A DNA stretch of 64,000 nt, taken from JACRBE01 sp964429005. GTDB taxonomy: Bacteria; Chlamydiota; Chlamydiia; Chlamydiales; JACRBE01. Below are positions 54,493 through 63,330 of the stretch, in pieces. The stretch lies in assembly GCA_964429005.1 (NCBI GenBank), contig CAYSAJ010000007.1, forward strand, positions 1-64,000, given 5' to 3'. The position numbers and the translations under genes are program-made. How positions within the stretch are numbered: position 1 is the first letter of the stretch; every line of letters starts with the position of its first letter. Under the pieces are notes generated by a model. It made no database searches. It saw only the letters and a program-made list of their open reading frames with translations, and was not told the origin of the DNA.

Positions 54493-56115
54493 CTATTCTA
54501 ACTTTGCCGGGCGAAGGACTAGTTGTTGTCTATGCGCAGCGGCAGCCAAAGCATTCATAAGCGTTTTAAAAGCTAGATAGTTGGTATGCTTAGGCGTTAC
54601 TTCAGTGGGACGGTCGGCCCCCGCTTCAGTTAAATCCTCAATAAGAGATGTTCTATCTCCTGCACGAGCGTCAGCGATGGCTTCTTCATAAGCCTCGGCC
54701 TCAGCTTTAGCTGTTGGAGTCATAAGAGCCGCTTTTGCTGCATCACTAGGAAGCCTATGTGCACCTTCAAATATGGTATGAACAATCGATTCTTCTGGCC
54801 CATGAGGACTAAACAATCTAAAGATACGATATTCTACTTCATATTTAGAGGGAGGAATGCCTCTATCAACCACTTCACTGCCGATACGAAAAGCTGAAGG
54901 AAGCACCTTAAATTCTGGTCTTAGGGGGAAGTGAAGCTCAAATCTTACAACGATATTTCCGTTAGCCAAAATCTCCGGTTGATCTCTATATAAATAGCTC
55001 TCAAGCAATTGGTGAATTAAGCTAGTCACCGTTTCTGTCTCAACAGCTAGGGGGGCTAATCGTTTAGAAAAGATAAGATCAAAAGATCTACCAAAAAGCT
55101 CGATGCGGATTCCATTAGCAGGACAAGGCTCCAAAGCTGGCATTCTCACTTCCGCTACAGCACCATGTCCAGCTGCAGCAGCGCCTCTAGCAGGAATTTC
55201 AACATGAAGTTTCGCTGCAGGAGATCCCCCTTCTCCAGCTCTTTGCGCTCTTGGTGAAACCATGGGTCTTTCATCATCCGCAGTATCCCCCGTAAAAAAT
55301 GGGGTATCTGAATCATGAGGATACAAATACAGAGGATCTAAACCTTCTCCTAAAGAGAAGCGGCTAAAACCACTTCCGTGGCTGGCAGTAGAACCTCCTC
55401 TACTACATGAGGCCGTGGCGGTATCTCGATCTAATAAAGCTCTCGATGAAGCTATGCCCTCAGCTTTGTCTAATCTGCCTGATTCTAAAATGACAGATTT
55501 TGCCATGTCTATCGCTTTAGCGATCGTTTGGTAACGAGCAGCAATCGTTTCCATAGTAGTTTTTAGATCGGGCGGTAGAGTGCCTGTAGCGTTTAAACTA
55601 GCAATCCACTCACGACTAAGGTGATAAAGCGCAGCAAAATCATTGGATGATTCAGCATGGTGAGCCATCATAGCACTTAGAAGATCAATTGAAACTGGAC
55701 TATCTGGATGATCGGTATTATAAGCTACAATCGCATCTCTAAATAACTTCTCCATATCTTTTTTTAAGGTGGCATTATCCACAACTCTAGATTCGCCAGC
55801 CTCTATCCAAGAAAAGCTTGCATAAAGTTGGTTAGGGTAAGAAGCAGATAGTTCCGATTCACGATACTGTGTATTAAAAAAAATAAACTTAATTGGAAAA
55901 GATAAACGGGTGATCCCAGGCAGCGCTGCTTGAAATACGCTTGCAATAAGCTCTTGGGACTCAAAAGGGCTACCTGTTAAATCTGTAAATTCTAGAGCTG
56001 CTTCTTCCCTTCTTTCACTATCTGCTGCGACTCGAGCTAAATCATCGGAAGAACACCCTCCAGGAGTAACACTTGCCAATGCAAAAGACCTCGCACCTTC
56101 TACCATAGCTGCCAT
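54493..56115 (-). CDS. Unknown protein, first member of a three-gene family
   Basis: 540-aa soluble protein of no known family. It has two similar modules, an N-terminal one (about 60-210) and a C-terminal one (about 330-440), each with strands followed by a helix (SLIHQLLESYLYRDQ) and a strand (NIVVRFELHFPLR), joined by a Ser/Gly/Ala-rich linker (about 225-325). The second module resembles that of the next gene at 56283. The ATG at 56115 is chosen because GGAGG lies 8 nt before it; an ATG at 56130 has none. No signal peptide or membrane helix. Role unknown; a secreted chlamydia-specific protein is possible. Confidence 0.68.
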   Translation of the reverse strand: MAAMVEGARSFALASVTPGGCSSDDLARVAADSERREEAALEFTDLTGSPFESQELIASVFQAALPGITRLSFPIKFIFFNTQYRESELSASYPNQLYASFSWIEAGESRVVDNATLKKDMEKLFRDAIVAYNTDHPDSPVSIDLLSAMMAHHAESSNDFAALYHLSREWIASLNATGTLPPDLKTTMETIAARYQTIAKAIDMAKSVILESGRLDKAEGIASSRALLDRDTATASCSRGGSTASHGSGFSRFSLGEGLDPLYLYPHDSDTPFFTGDTADDERPMVSPRAQRAGEGGSPAAKLHVEIPARGAAAAGHGAVAEVRMPALEPCPANGIRIELFGRSFDLIFSKRLAPLAVETETVTSLIHQLLESYLYRDQPEILANGNIVVRFELHFPLRPEFKVLPSAFRIGSEVVDRGIPPSKYEVEYRIFRLFSPHGPEESIVHTIFEGAHRLPSDAAKAALMTPTAKAEAEAYEEAIADARAGDRTSLIEDLTEAGADRPTEVTPKHTNYLAFKTLMNALAAAAHRQQLVLRPAKLE

Positions 56116-56231
56116 ACACACAACCTCCATCTTTTGTAAGATGAAAGCATCGTAAAGATATAATTAATTTTTTATCAAGAAAAGGTAAGAATTACACCAG
56201 TTTTGTCTCTGGAAAATAATTCTAGAAAAAG

Positions 56232-56265
56232 AAAACCCCTCTAAGTCTGATCCTAGAGCGGTTTT
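56232..56265 (-). terminator. Rho-independent terminator
   Basis: AAAACC plus CTCTA (56232-56243) pairs with TAGAG plus GGTTTT (56254-56265), an 11-bp stem with one C/C mismatch and a 10-nt loop. On the minus strand it is followed by CTTTTTCT. It ends the transcript of the gene at 56283. Confidence 0.75.
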
Positions 56266-56282
56266 ATACTCTGAATTAAAAT

Positions 56283-57425
56283 CTATGAAATCGTAAATTC
56301 AAAAGGGCCCATGATAGAGCGAACATCTTGAATCAACTCTATAAATCGTAGGTTATTGTACATTTCCGGATCAAAAGAAGTCTCAAGATAGGGGGTAATT
56401 CTGCCCGCAAAAGAAACGTCCTTTCCAAACCCTAAAGCAACCCTTTCTAAACCAGAAAACGCACAGTCTATTCGGACGCTAAAGTGTTTACCAGATAAAA
56501 GCTCGGCAAAATTGTCTTTGTAAAAGAATTCTTTTAATAGAGATGTGAGTTTCTCTTGTAGTAAAACTCTTTGCTCTGCACTCTTGGCAGGAAACCCATC
56601 AAACTTTTCATGCCTGCATAAAATTCTAACATCTCTGCTTCCAATCTTAAAACTCAGAATGAAAGGGCCTTCTGCTGGAGTTGGAACGGGAGCTCTTACC
56701 TCGCCTGATCCTCCTGCAGCGAGATCACGACCTATCTCAGAAGTCACAAAAGATACGCCCCCTTCAAAAGATGTAGACCTGCCTCTAGCTGTGGCTATGC
56801 CAACAGAGAGCGAAGGACTCGCTACGGGGCTAAATCCATCAACACTTACAGAAAGAGCTCTCACTGTTGGAGCACTAGCAGCTCTTGCCAATCCAGAATC
56901 TCCCGCAGCTCCTTCATCAGAGTCTATTCCTTCGGACAAGGCTGTGCGAGCGATTGTTGTGATTCTTTGGTAATCATCTGCAGTTTGGTCGATACATTTC
57001 TGTATAGATTCAGCTAGGCCTGTAGATAATCCAAATTCAGCACCTTCAATTTCTACAAAGCGTCGTAAAACGTTAAGGGACTCTTGGAAAGTAAGCTTGC
57101 TAAAGAGTGAAATAGCGCTCTTTAAACGGCCTTGGCCGGCTGCTGCACCACCTTCTAGCAGAGATTGCATCATCATTTCGGTTAAGTTTTTAAGGATACT
57201 ATTAGCATCAATCCTTGTTGCTCTCAATTCAGAGCGGACAACAACCCCATCTCTCTCAAAGTATAAATCGAACTGGCCTGTTAAAGCACGTGCCACTGAA
57301 GGCACTCTCATTAAATCTAAAGAATGTCTGCCTGACACTGGCGTGAAAGAACTTGGCGATCCAGCTAGGTCAGCCTCAACATGAGCGCCCACTGTGGCTC
57401 TACCGGTAAAACGTAATGAATCCAT
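56283..57425 (-). CDS. Unknown protein, second member of a three-gene family
   Basis: 380-aa relative of the neighbouring 540-aa protein. It shows the same two-module build: N-terminal GQFDLYFERDGVVVRSEL with a following helix (ILKNLTEMMMQSLLEG), a Ser/Ala/Gly-rich linker (about 180-250), then VRILCRHEKF, LTSLLKEFFYKDNFAELL and FSVRIDCAF, which parallels LIHQLLESYLYRDQPEIL and VRFELHF in the neighbour. No membrane segment. A good AGGAGA precedes the ATG. It has its own terminator, so it is probably separately transcribed or processed. Function unknown. Confidence 0.72.
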   Translation of the reverse strand: MDSLRFTGRATVGAHVEADLAGSPSSFTPVSGRHSLDLMRVPSVARALTGQFDLYFERDGVVVRSELRATRIDANSILKNLTEMMMQSLLEGGAAAGQGRLKSAISLFSKLTFQESLNVLRRFVEIEGAEFGLSTGLAESIQKCIDQTADDYQRITTIARTALSEGIDSDEGAAGDSGLARAASAPTVRALSVSVDGFSPVASPSLSVGIATARGRSTSFEGGVSFVTSEIGRDLAAGGSGEVRAPVPTPAEGPFILSFKIGSRDVRILCRHEKFDGFPAKSAEQRVLLQEKLTSLLKEFFYKDNFAELLSGKHFSVRIDCAFSGLERVALGFGKDVSFAGRITPYLETSFDPEMYNNLRFIELIQDVRSIMGPFEFTIS

Positions 57426-57501
57426 AAAAATCTCCTATGATTAGGCGCACATTATAAAGGATGTGTAAACTATGAGCAAGCTTAATCCCACGAAATAAAG
57501 A

Positions 57502-58152
57502 CTATACGTCTGAATCTGCTAGAGTAAGAGGATAAGGAAAAATTTGACTCACGACAGCATGAGATAGGTCAAAGATCAGAAATTGATGATTTATGATTTC
57601 AAATAATCTATCGAGAAAATCCTCTGAAATGATGCCCTCGCTGCGAGCCTCCTCGAGCACAGTATAGATCTCTACTTTTAGCCGAGATAAAGAAGTGGTG
57701 TTTATTTTATCCATAGAGAAAATTGAAAATTTTTCTAATAACTTTTTAGGATTGAATGGCTCATCTATTTTTGGTTCATATGACTTCGTAGCTAAAGTTA
57801 TATCTTCAAGAATATTATTTGCAGTTTCCCAGGCATCAATTACAACAACTTGTTCATCACCATAAAAATCTACTTGGTGAGGATGAGACAATATACTCTC
57901 TTCTCGAGGAAGGGGATTATAGATTCTAACAAAGACTTTGCTTAAGTCTGTAAATACTCCTCCAAGCAAGGGTTTTATTCTATCAACGAGATTTCGCAAA
58001 GGCTCAGCGCTGTCATGACTAAGAGCTGAGGCAAGGTTCACCTCTACACCTACGATCTCTACGCCATCATCTCCAAGCTCTGTGCATGAAACGGCAGAAG
58101 GATAGACAGAGGTCGCAAAAAAAGAAAAGTCTAAAACACGTGGACATTCCAT
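57502..58152 (-). CDS. Unknown protein, possible third member of the family
   Basis: 216-aa soluble protein. The segment VDFYGDEQVVVIDAWETANNILEDI has the same strand-strand-helix rhythm as the N-terminal module of the 380-aa neighbour (FDLYFERDGVVVRSEL...), but identity is too low to be sure. It starts 5 bp after the NSS symporter gene stops, so it may be the last gene of the amn-NSS-NSS run. No signal peptide or membrane helix; function unknown. Confidence 0.6.
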   Translation of the reverse strand: MECPRVLDFSFFATSVYPSAVSCTELGDDGVEIVGVEVNLASALSHDSAEPLRNLVDRIKPLLGGVFTDLSKVFVRIYNPLPREESILSHPHQVDFYGDEQVVVIDAWETANNILEDITLATKSYEPKIDEPFNPKKLLEKFSIFSMDKINTTSLSRLKVEIYTVLEEARSEGIISEDFLDRLFEIINHQFLIFDLSHAVVSQIFPYPLTLADSDV

Positions 58153-58157
58153 AGATG

Positions 58158-59531
58158 TTATGTGGTTGTTAAAAATTTATCAAAGTCAATGATTCCACTA
58201 TTTTGCATGATGATCACTAAGATCAGTACGGGGATCACATATCGAATGAGCCCCATCCAAAAAAAATAGAGCTGGGGATATTTCATTTCTTTTACAAATT
58301 GCTCATAGGCCACTTTCTTATCCATAACCCATCCCACAAAGATTGCAGTGACGAGTCCTCCAACAGGGATGATCCACACAGAAACTAAATGGTTAATAGT
58401 GTCTAGGAAGTTCATTTTGTAGATCTTCTCCCATTCAGGGAAAAGAGCCCCGCTTCCTGCTAAGGCACTAGGAATTCCAAAAACAAAAGTCCCGAGAGCT
58501 GTTAGGTAAACTGCTTTTTTACGAGAAAAATGAAAGAGTTCCATTAAGTTGGCTGCAACAACTTCAATAAAAGCGATCGCAGAAGTGAGCGCTGTAAATA
58601 CAAAAAGGATAAAAAAGATTGTAGAAATGACAATCGATCCTGGAAGTTGCGCAAAAAGAAAAGGAATTGTTTGGAAAATAAGACCTGGGCCTGCAGTTGG
58701 TGCAAAATCAAAGGTAAATACGACCGGAAACACACAAAACGCAGCTAAGATGGCGACTGCAATCACCGCGACTCCAACAATAATAGCCATATAAGAAATG
58801 CTTTCTTTATCTCTCATATAGCTTCCATAGGAAATCATAATCCCTTGACCAAGGCTTAGAGTAAAAAAAGCGAGGCCGAGCGCTTCAAGAGCAGATGAAA
58901 AGCGAAATTTAGAAAAGTCAGGAGTAAAAATAAATGAAACTGCTTCTTTAAAACCCTCTAGTGTGGTCGAGTAGATAAAAAGACCCATGAGGATAACAAA
59001 TAAAGCTCTTGTCATCATCTTTGACCAATGTTCAATCCCTTTTCTAACACCTGATAGTACTATACTCATCGTAATCAAAGTAAATAGGAGGTGCCAAAGA
59101 ACAGAAATATCACCTGAAGTAAAAAGCTCTGTATAGATTTGGCTGATTTCTTTTTCAGTGCGTCCTATATAAAAACCATTGAGAGACATGACCATATAGC
59201 TCATGCCATATCCTGCAATTACACTGTAGAAGGACATGATCAAAAATGAGGAAATGACACCGAGCCACCCTCCAATTTTCCAAAAATTGCTATGAGGAGC
59301 GAGTTGCTCAAAGGCTCCAACAGAAGATCTTTGAGTGGCTCTTCCGAGCATGAGTTCAGCGATAAAGACAGGGATTCCGATCACAACAATGCAGAGAATA
59401 TAGGTAATAAGGAATAAGCCTCCCCCATTTTGGCCCACTGTGTATGGAAAGCGCCAAAGAGCCCCAAGTCCAATAGCTGAACCAACAGCGGCAAAAATAA
59501 AACCAAGTTTAGAACTCCAATGTTCACGCAT
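58158..59531 (-). CDS. Sodium:neurotransmitter symporter family (NSS), copy 2
   Basis: 457-aa LeuT-fold symporter with about 11-12 membrane segments. The first helix has the unwound substrate/sodium site AVGSAIGLGALWRFPY followed by GQNGGGLFL; the helix-6 equivalent region reads LGLAFFTLSLGQGIMISYGSYM. The family couples Na+ to amino acid uptake; the bacterial members known are Trp, Tyr or Leu carriers, and Chlamydia has one (CT231). The ATG overlaps the stop of the upstream copy as TAATG, so the two are translated together. Substrate unknown. Confidence 0.93.
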   Translation of the reverse strand: MREHWSSKLGFIFAAVGSAIGLGALWRFPYTVGQNGGGLFLITYILCIVVIGIPVFIAELMLGRATQRSSVGAFEQLAPHSNFWKIGGWLGVISSFLIMSFYSVIAGYGMSYMVMSLNGFYIGRTEKEISQIYTELFTSGDISVLWHLLFTLITMSIVLSGVRKGIEHWSKMMTRALFVILMGLFIYSTTLEGFKEAVSFIFTPDFSKFRFSSALEALGLAFFTLSLGQGIMISYGSYMRDKESISYMAIIVGVAVIAVAILAAFCVFPVVFTFDFAPTAGPGLIFQTIPFLFAQLPGSIVISTIFFILFVFTALTSAIAFIEVVAANLMELFHFSRKKAVYLTALGTFVFGIPSALAGSGALFPEWEKIYKMNFLDTINHLVSVWIIPVGGLVTAIFVGWVMDKKVAYEQFVKEMKYPQLYFFWMGLIRYVIPVLILVIIMQNSGIIDFDKFLTTT

Positions 59532-60919
59532 TAGCGTAATCCTCCCTGAAAAATATTCTCAAATTGTACAAGTCCACTCGTTTGTAAAATAATAATTAAT
59601 ATGGTTAGAGGGACGACGTAACGGACAAAAAATCTCCAAACAGAAAAAAAGCGGGGGACATCTTGTCCCGAGCTATATTCAGCCCGTGCTTTTTCTTTAT
59701 CAAGCTTCCACCCAATGTAAATTGAAGTTAAGAAACCACAAATGGGGATGACCCAAATGGAAACGAACTGATTGATCGTTTCTAAAAAATCTTTTCCAAA
59801 TAGTTGATTCCAACCTACAAAAAGGCCATCTCCTGCAGAGTAAGCACAAGGGATCCCACAAATAAAAGTTGCAGTAGAAACTAAAAGGGCCGCCTTAGTG
59901 CGTGATAGGCCAAACAGTTCCATTAAGTTGGATGCAACAACTTCTACTAAGGGGATCGCAGAAGTAAGGGCTGTGAATACAAACAAAGTAAAAAAGAGTG
60001 TAGAAATGACCATCGATCCTGGAAGTTTCGCAAAAAGGAAGGGAAGTGTTTTAAAGATGAGGCCAGGGCCAGCATCTGGTGGAAGATGGAATGTGAATAC
60101 AACGGGGAAAATCATTAAGGCGGCTAATATAGCAGCGACAATAACAGAGGATCCCACTACAGCAGCAATTTTTAATACATTTTGGGTAGGTTTCATATAG
60201 CTACCATATGAAATCATAATCCCCTGTCCGATGCTCAAAGTCCAAAACGCAAGACCGAGGGCTTCGATGACACTAGTTACACGAAAGTTTTGGATGTTGG
60301 GTTTGAAGACAAAAGCAACGGCGTCTGGAAATCCATCAAGGGTTGTGGAAAATATGAAAAGTCCAATGAGCAACACAAGAAGGATTTGAACCATGATCCT
60401 CGACCAATATTCAATTCCTTTGCGAACTCCAGAGCAAACAATACCCATGGTAATGAGGGTAAAAAGAAAATGCCAAAAGGTTACAATAGATCCGGAGCTA
60501 GAAAGAGTTTCAAACGTCTGCGCAATTTCAAGGTTGCTAAGCCCTTTATAAAATCCATTTAAGGACATTAGGATATAGCTCATCCCATAGCCTGAAATGA
60601 CGCTATAAAAGGACATAATTAAAAAAGAAGCCAATACACCAAGCCATCCAGCGATTCTCCATGAATCCCCTCCTTGAGCTAAAGTGCCAAAACACATAAC
60701 GGCTGCTTTTTGAGAGCCTCTTCCAAGGATTAGCTCACCAATAAAAATTGGTAATCCAACAATGAGGAGGCATACGAAGTAGGTAATGAGAAAGAGTCCG
60801 CCACCGTTTTGGCCAATGACGTAAGGAAATTTCCAGAGGATTCCAAGACCAATAGCTGATCCGATGGCAGCCATGATGAGGCCAAGGCGTGAACTCCAAT
60901 GCTCTCGAATTTGTGACAT
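59531..60919 (-). CDS. Sodium:neurotransmitter symporter family (NSS), copy 1
   Basis: 462-aa paralogue of the following gene with the same helix-1 motif (AIGSAIGLGILWKFPY, GQNGGGLFLITY) and helix-6 region (LGLAFWTLSIGQGIMISYGSYM). The Arg of WRFPY in the neighbour is Lys here (WKFPY). The copies are collinear through their whole length, so this is a tandem duplication. Two carriers with different amino acid preferences would suit an organism living on host amino acids (inference). It lies 64 bp after amn on the same strand. Confidence 0.93.
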   Translation of the reverse strand: MSQIREHWSSRLGLIMAAIGSAIGLGILWKFPYVIGQNGGGLFLITYFVCLLIVGLPIFIGELILGRGSQKAAVMCFGTLAQGGDSWRIAGWLGVLASFLIMSFYSVISGYGMSYILMSLNGFYKGLSNLEIAQTFETLSSSGSIVTFWHFLFTLITMGIVCSGVRKGIEYWSRIMVQILLVLLIGLFIFSTTLDGFPDAVAFVFKPNIQNFRVTSVIEALGLAFWTLSIGQGIMISYGSYMKPTQNVLKIAAVVGSSVIVAAILAALMIFPVVFTFHLPPDAGPGLIFKTLPFLFAKLPGSMVISTLFFTLFVFTALTSAIPLVEVVASNLMELFGLSRTKAALLVSTATFICGIPCAYSAGDGLFVGWNQLFGKDFLETINQFVSIWVIPICGFLTSIYIGWKLDKEKARAEYSSGQDVPRFFSVWRFFVRYVVPLTILIIILQTSGLVQFENIFQGGLR

Positions 60920-60983
60920 GATTTTACTTGAATATTGTAAAACCGATTAGGATCTCATATCTAGAATAGTGAGTCAAGCTTGA

Positions 60984-61880
60984 TTACTCATCGAGCAAGG
61001 GGTCTTTTTTCCCTTCGGGAACCAGCAGATTTCGGTGGTAAGCACCTTTGGAGCGATTTCTTTGCATTTCACGCGCTCTATGAAGAATTTTGATGCCTAA
61101 ATCTATATGTTCCGCCATGTGCTCTTTAAAAATATGACTAGAACTCGCTTTTGTTTTCACCTTCCGCTTATCGAGAGGGAGATCAGAGATCAAAAGAAGA
61201 GCTCCCAAGGTGAGACGCCTACGATATGAAGCACAAAATAGAGTGGCGCACTCCATCTCGATTGCTTGGGCTTTTGTTTGGATCAATTTTTGGCGGAAAT
61301 CTTCCTTGTACTCCCAAAACCTCATATTGGTTGTGTAGGTAATCCCCACATGGTAGGAAAGCCCTGAATGATCTAAGGTTTCTGAGGACGCTCTTTGCAT
61401 AAGAAAATTTGCTAAAGCGGGCACTTCTTTAGGAAAATAGTAATCGGAGGTTCCTTCGTCTCGAATGCTGGCAACCGGTAAAAGATATTCTCCAACTTTA
61501 TACCTTCTTCGTAGCCCGCCGCACATACCTAGAAGCAGTGAAGCTTTAATTTCTAAAAAAGAGCATAAATCAACGACAAGCGCTGCTGCGGGAGATCCAA
61601 TCTTAAAATCGAGCATAGTAATTTGCTCATGTTTGTCATGGGCTACCCTAAACATACTCCCCTCAAAAATTTGGAGGTTCCTTGTTTTCGCAAAATGGTC
61701 GACGTATTGAGGGAAATTTGTAATGAGCAAGTTAGATTGAAAGTCTTTATAGGAAGACCCTGAATACCTCTCGAGTGTTTCAAAAGCAAAAGTTTCCTCA
61801 GAGATTTCCTGGCTGAAGAGGGCTTCTTCCGATGTATAAAGATCCCTACCGCTATTTCTATCAAAGTGAGGATGCTTCAT
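60984..61880 (-). CDS. amn: AMP nucleosidase
   Basis: 298-aa nucleoside-phosphorylase-fold enzyme that splits AMP into adenine and ribose 5-phosphate. Readable parts are MLDFKIGSPAAALVVDL, LLGMCGGLRRRYKVGEYLLP and the catalytic AIEMECATLFCASYRR with its Glu. It lacks the extra N-terminal domain of E. coli Amn (about 484 aa), as does the Chlamydia enzyme (CT751), whose neighbour efp (CT752) also follows here. Divergent from the Inc-like gene (99-bp gap). Confidence 0.92.
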   Translation of the reverse strand: MKHPHFDRNSGRDLYTSEEALFSQEISEETFAFETLERYSGSSYKDFQSNLLITNFPQYVDHFAKTRNLQIFEGSMFRVAHDKHEQITMLDFKIGSPAAALVVDLCSFLEIKASLLLGMCGGLRRRYKVGEYLLPVASIRDEGTSDYYFPKEVPALANFLMQRASSETLDHSGLSYHVGITYTTNMRFWEYKEDFRQKLIQTKAQAIEMECATLFCASYRRRLTLGALLLISDLPLDKRKVKTKASSSHIFKEHMAEHIDLGIKILHRAREMQRNRSKGAYHRNLLVPEGKKDPLLDE

Positions 61881-61979
61881 AAGGAACTATCTCCTGTTTC
61901 CTCTTGCATAACGAATTTCTCTTTTTTTTAACCGAAAAAGATGCAAAATCTAAATAATTTTTTAACAATGAGGTGAATT

Positions 61980-62699
61980 ATGATGGCCGCAGCTTCTGCA
62001 ACCATAACATCCATTTTCTCGCACACAGCTAAAAAACTTGAGAGTGCCGGTTTTGATCTATACCAAGTAGCGATGATCCATGCTGTGGGTCTTGCTGCGA
62101 TCGGTGTTATTACTGCCTTTACTCTCGCTCTACCCCTTTTCGGGGGTCTTTTCGTCGCCTTATTTGCTCTTTCCGTTCTGGGTCTTTATGTAGCCCACCA
62201 GCATCACAAATTAAAGCCTTTTCAAACGATAGTAACGGATATGCGTCAGCAGCACGAAACTCAAAATACGGAGCTAACCGGTAGAATCTCTGATTTAACG
62301 GGTGAAATAGTAAATCTTCGCGGAGCCAATACAGATCTTCAGGGAACGATCGCAACCCTTCAAACGCAGTGGACTGAGTACAATCGGACCCATGCTGACC
62401 ATATAGCTTCTCTTTCGACAATCATGGCACAGGTCGGCCTCGCAACAGGCCAACTCGAAACCCTTACCCCACAACTTCGATCTGTAAAAGAAGAACTAGC
62501 CGTTGAACAGGAAAGACTAGCTGTAGTAAGAGCTTCCCTTCAAGAACAGGTAGGACAATTACAAGTGATTTCCGCCAGCTTAGGAGGACATTTAGAAACT
62601 CTTCCTCAGTTGGCTGCAGCCATAGCCACTCTGGAAAGAGTCCTAACACATCTTAATCCTAATTTACACTCTTCCGCCGGGACAGGAGATGGTGAATAA
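61980..62699 (+). CDS. IncA-like inclusion membrane protein candidate
   Basis: 239-aa protein with the two-part build of chlamydial Inc proteins: a bilobed hydrophobic hairpin near the N-terminus (about residues 25-75; VAMIHAVGLAAIGVITAFTL, short turn, FVALFALSVLGLYVA) followed by a long coiled coil (about 85-230; LTGRISDLTGEIVNLRGANT and heptads to the end). Inc proteins are type III secreted into the inclusion membrane. The ATG at 61980 follows GAGGTGA. It is inserted between amn and efp, which are adjacent in Chlamydia. Secretion is not shown by sequence. Confidence 0.75.
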   Translation: MMAAASATITSIFSHTAKKLESAGFDLYQVAMIHAVGLAAIGVITAFTLALPLFGGLFVALFALSVLGLYVAHQHHKLKPFQTIVTDMRQQHETQNTELTGRISDLTGEIVNLRGANTDLQGTIATLQTQWTEYNRTHADHIASLSTIMAQVGLATGQLETLTPQLRSVKEELAVEQERLAVVRASLQEQVGQLQVISASLGGHLETLPQLAAAIATLERVLTHLNPNLHSSAGTGDGE

Positions 62700-62763
62700 C
62701 TCTTGAAAGAATCCTCTTAGAGAGATTACACTCATCTGTTTACATTATTTAAGGAGCTCTTTC

Positions 62764-63330
62764 ATGGCACAAGTTAGCACCAACGAATTTACAGGTGGAT
62801 TAAAAATTGAAATTTCAGGCGAACCTTACATCATGGTGGGTGTAGAATTCGTAAAACCTGGTAAAGGTCAAGCGTTTACTCGTACGAAACTGAAACATTT
62901 GATGACAGGTCGTGTTATTGAGAGAACCTTCAAATCAGGTGAAAAAGTTGATGTGGCAGATGTTGAAGAGGCCAAAATGAGAATGCTTTATACAGAGCAA
63001 GATTCAGCTGTCTTTATGGATGACAATACATATGATCAAATCAGCATTCCTCTTAAGGTTTTAGGAGACGATGAAAAATGGCTTAAAGAAGATGTTCTAT
63101 ATGGAATTATTTTCTATAAAGGAGCTCCTGTTTCTGTGACACCACCTACTTTTATGGAACTCAAAATCACACAAACTGATCCAGGAGTGCGTGGTGATAC
63201 AGCTTCAGGACGTGTTTTAAAACCTGCGATTGTGGAGACCGGGGCTAAAGTCCAAATCCCTATCTTCGTAGAAGAAGGCGAGGTCATTAAAGTAGACACA
63301 AGAACTGGTGAGTATGTCTCTCGCGTCTAA
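62764..63330 (+). CDS. efp: Elongation factor P
   Basis: 188-aa three-domain translation factor that relieves ribosome stalling at polyproline. The tip loop reads VKPGKGQAF with Lys34, the residue that EpmA modifies with beta-lysine; the C-terminal EF-P signature is VEEGEVIKVDTRTGEYVSRV (residues about 169-188). A strong AAGGAG precedes the ATG. The epmA-like gene overlaps its end by 17 bp, which supports the modified form. C. trachomatis efp-2 is CT752, next to amn, as here. Confidence 0.96.
   Translation: MAQVSTNEFTGGLKIEISGEPYIMVGVEFVKPGKGQAFTRTKLKHLMTGRVIERTFKSGEKVDVADVEEAKMRMLYTEQDSAVFMDDNTYDQISIPLKVLGDDEKWLKEDVLYGIIFYKGAPVSVTPPTFMELKITQTDPGVRGDTASGRVLKPAIVETGAKVQIPIFVEEGEVIKVDTRTGEYVSRV

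Noticed and set aside
62119..62421. 100-codon open frame antisense to the Inc-like gene
   Set aside because: It is the opposite strand of a clear hydrophobic hairpin and coiled-coil gene and has no independent support.
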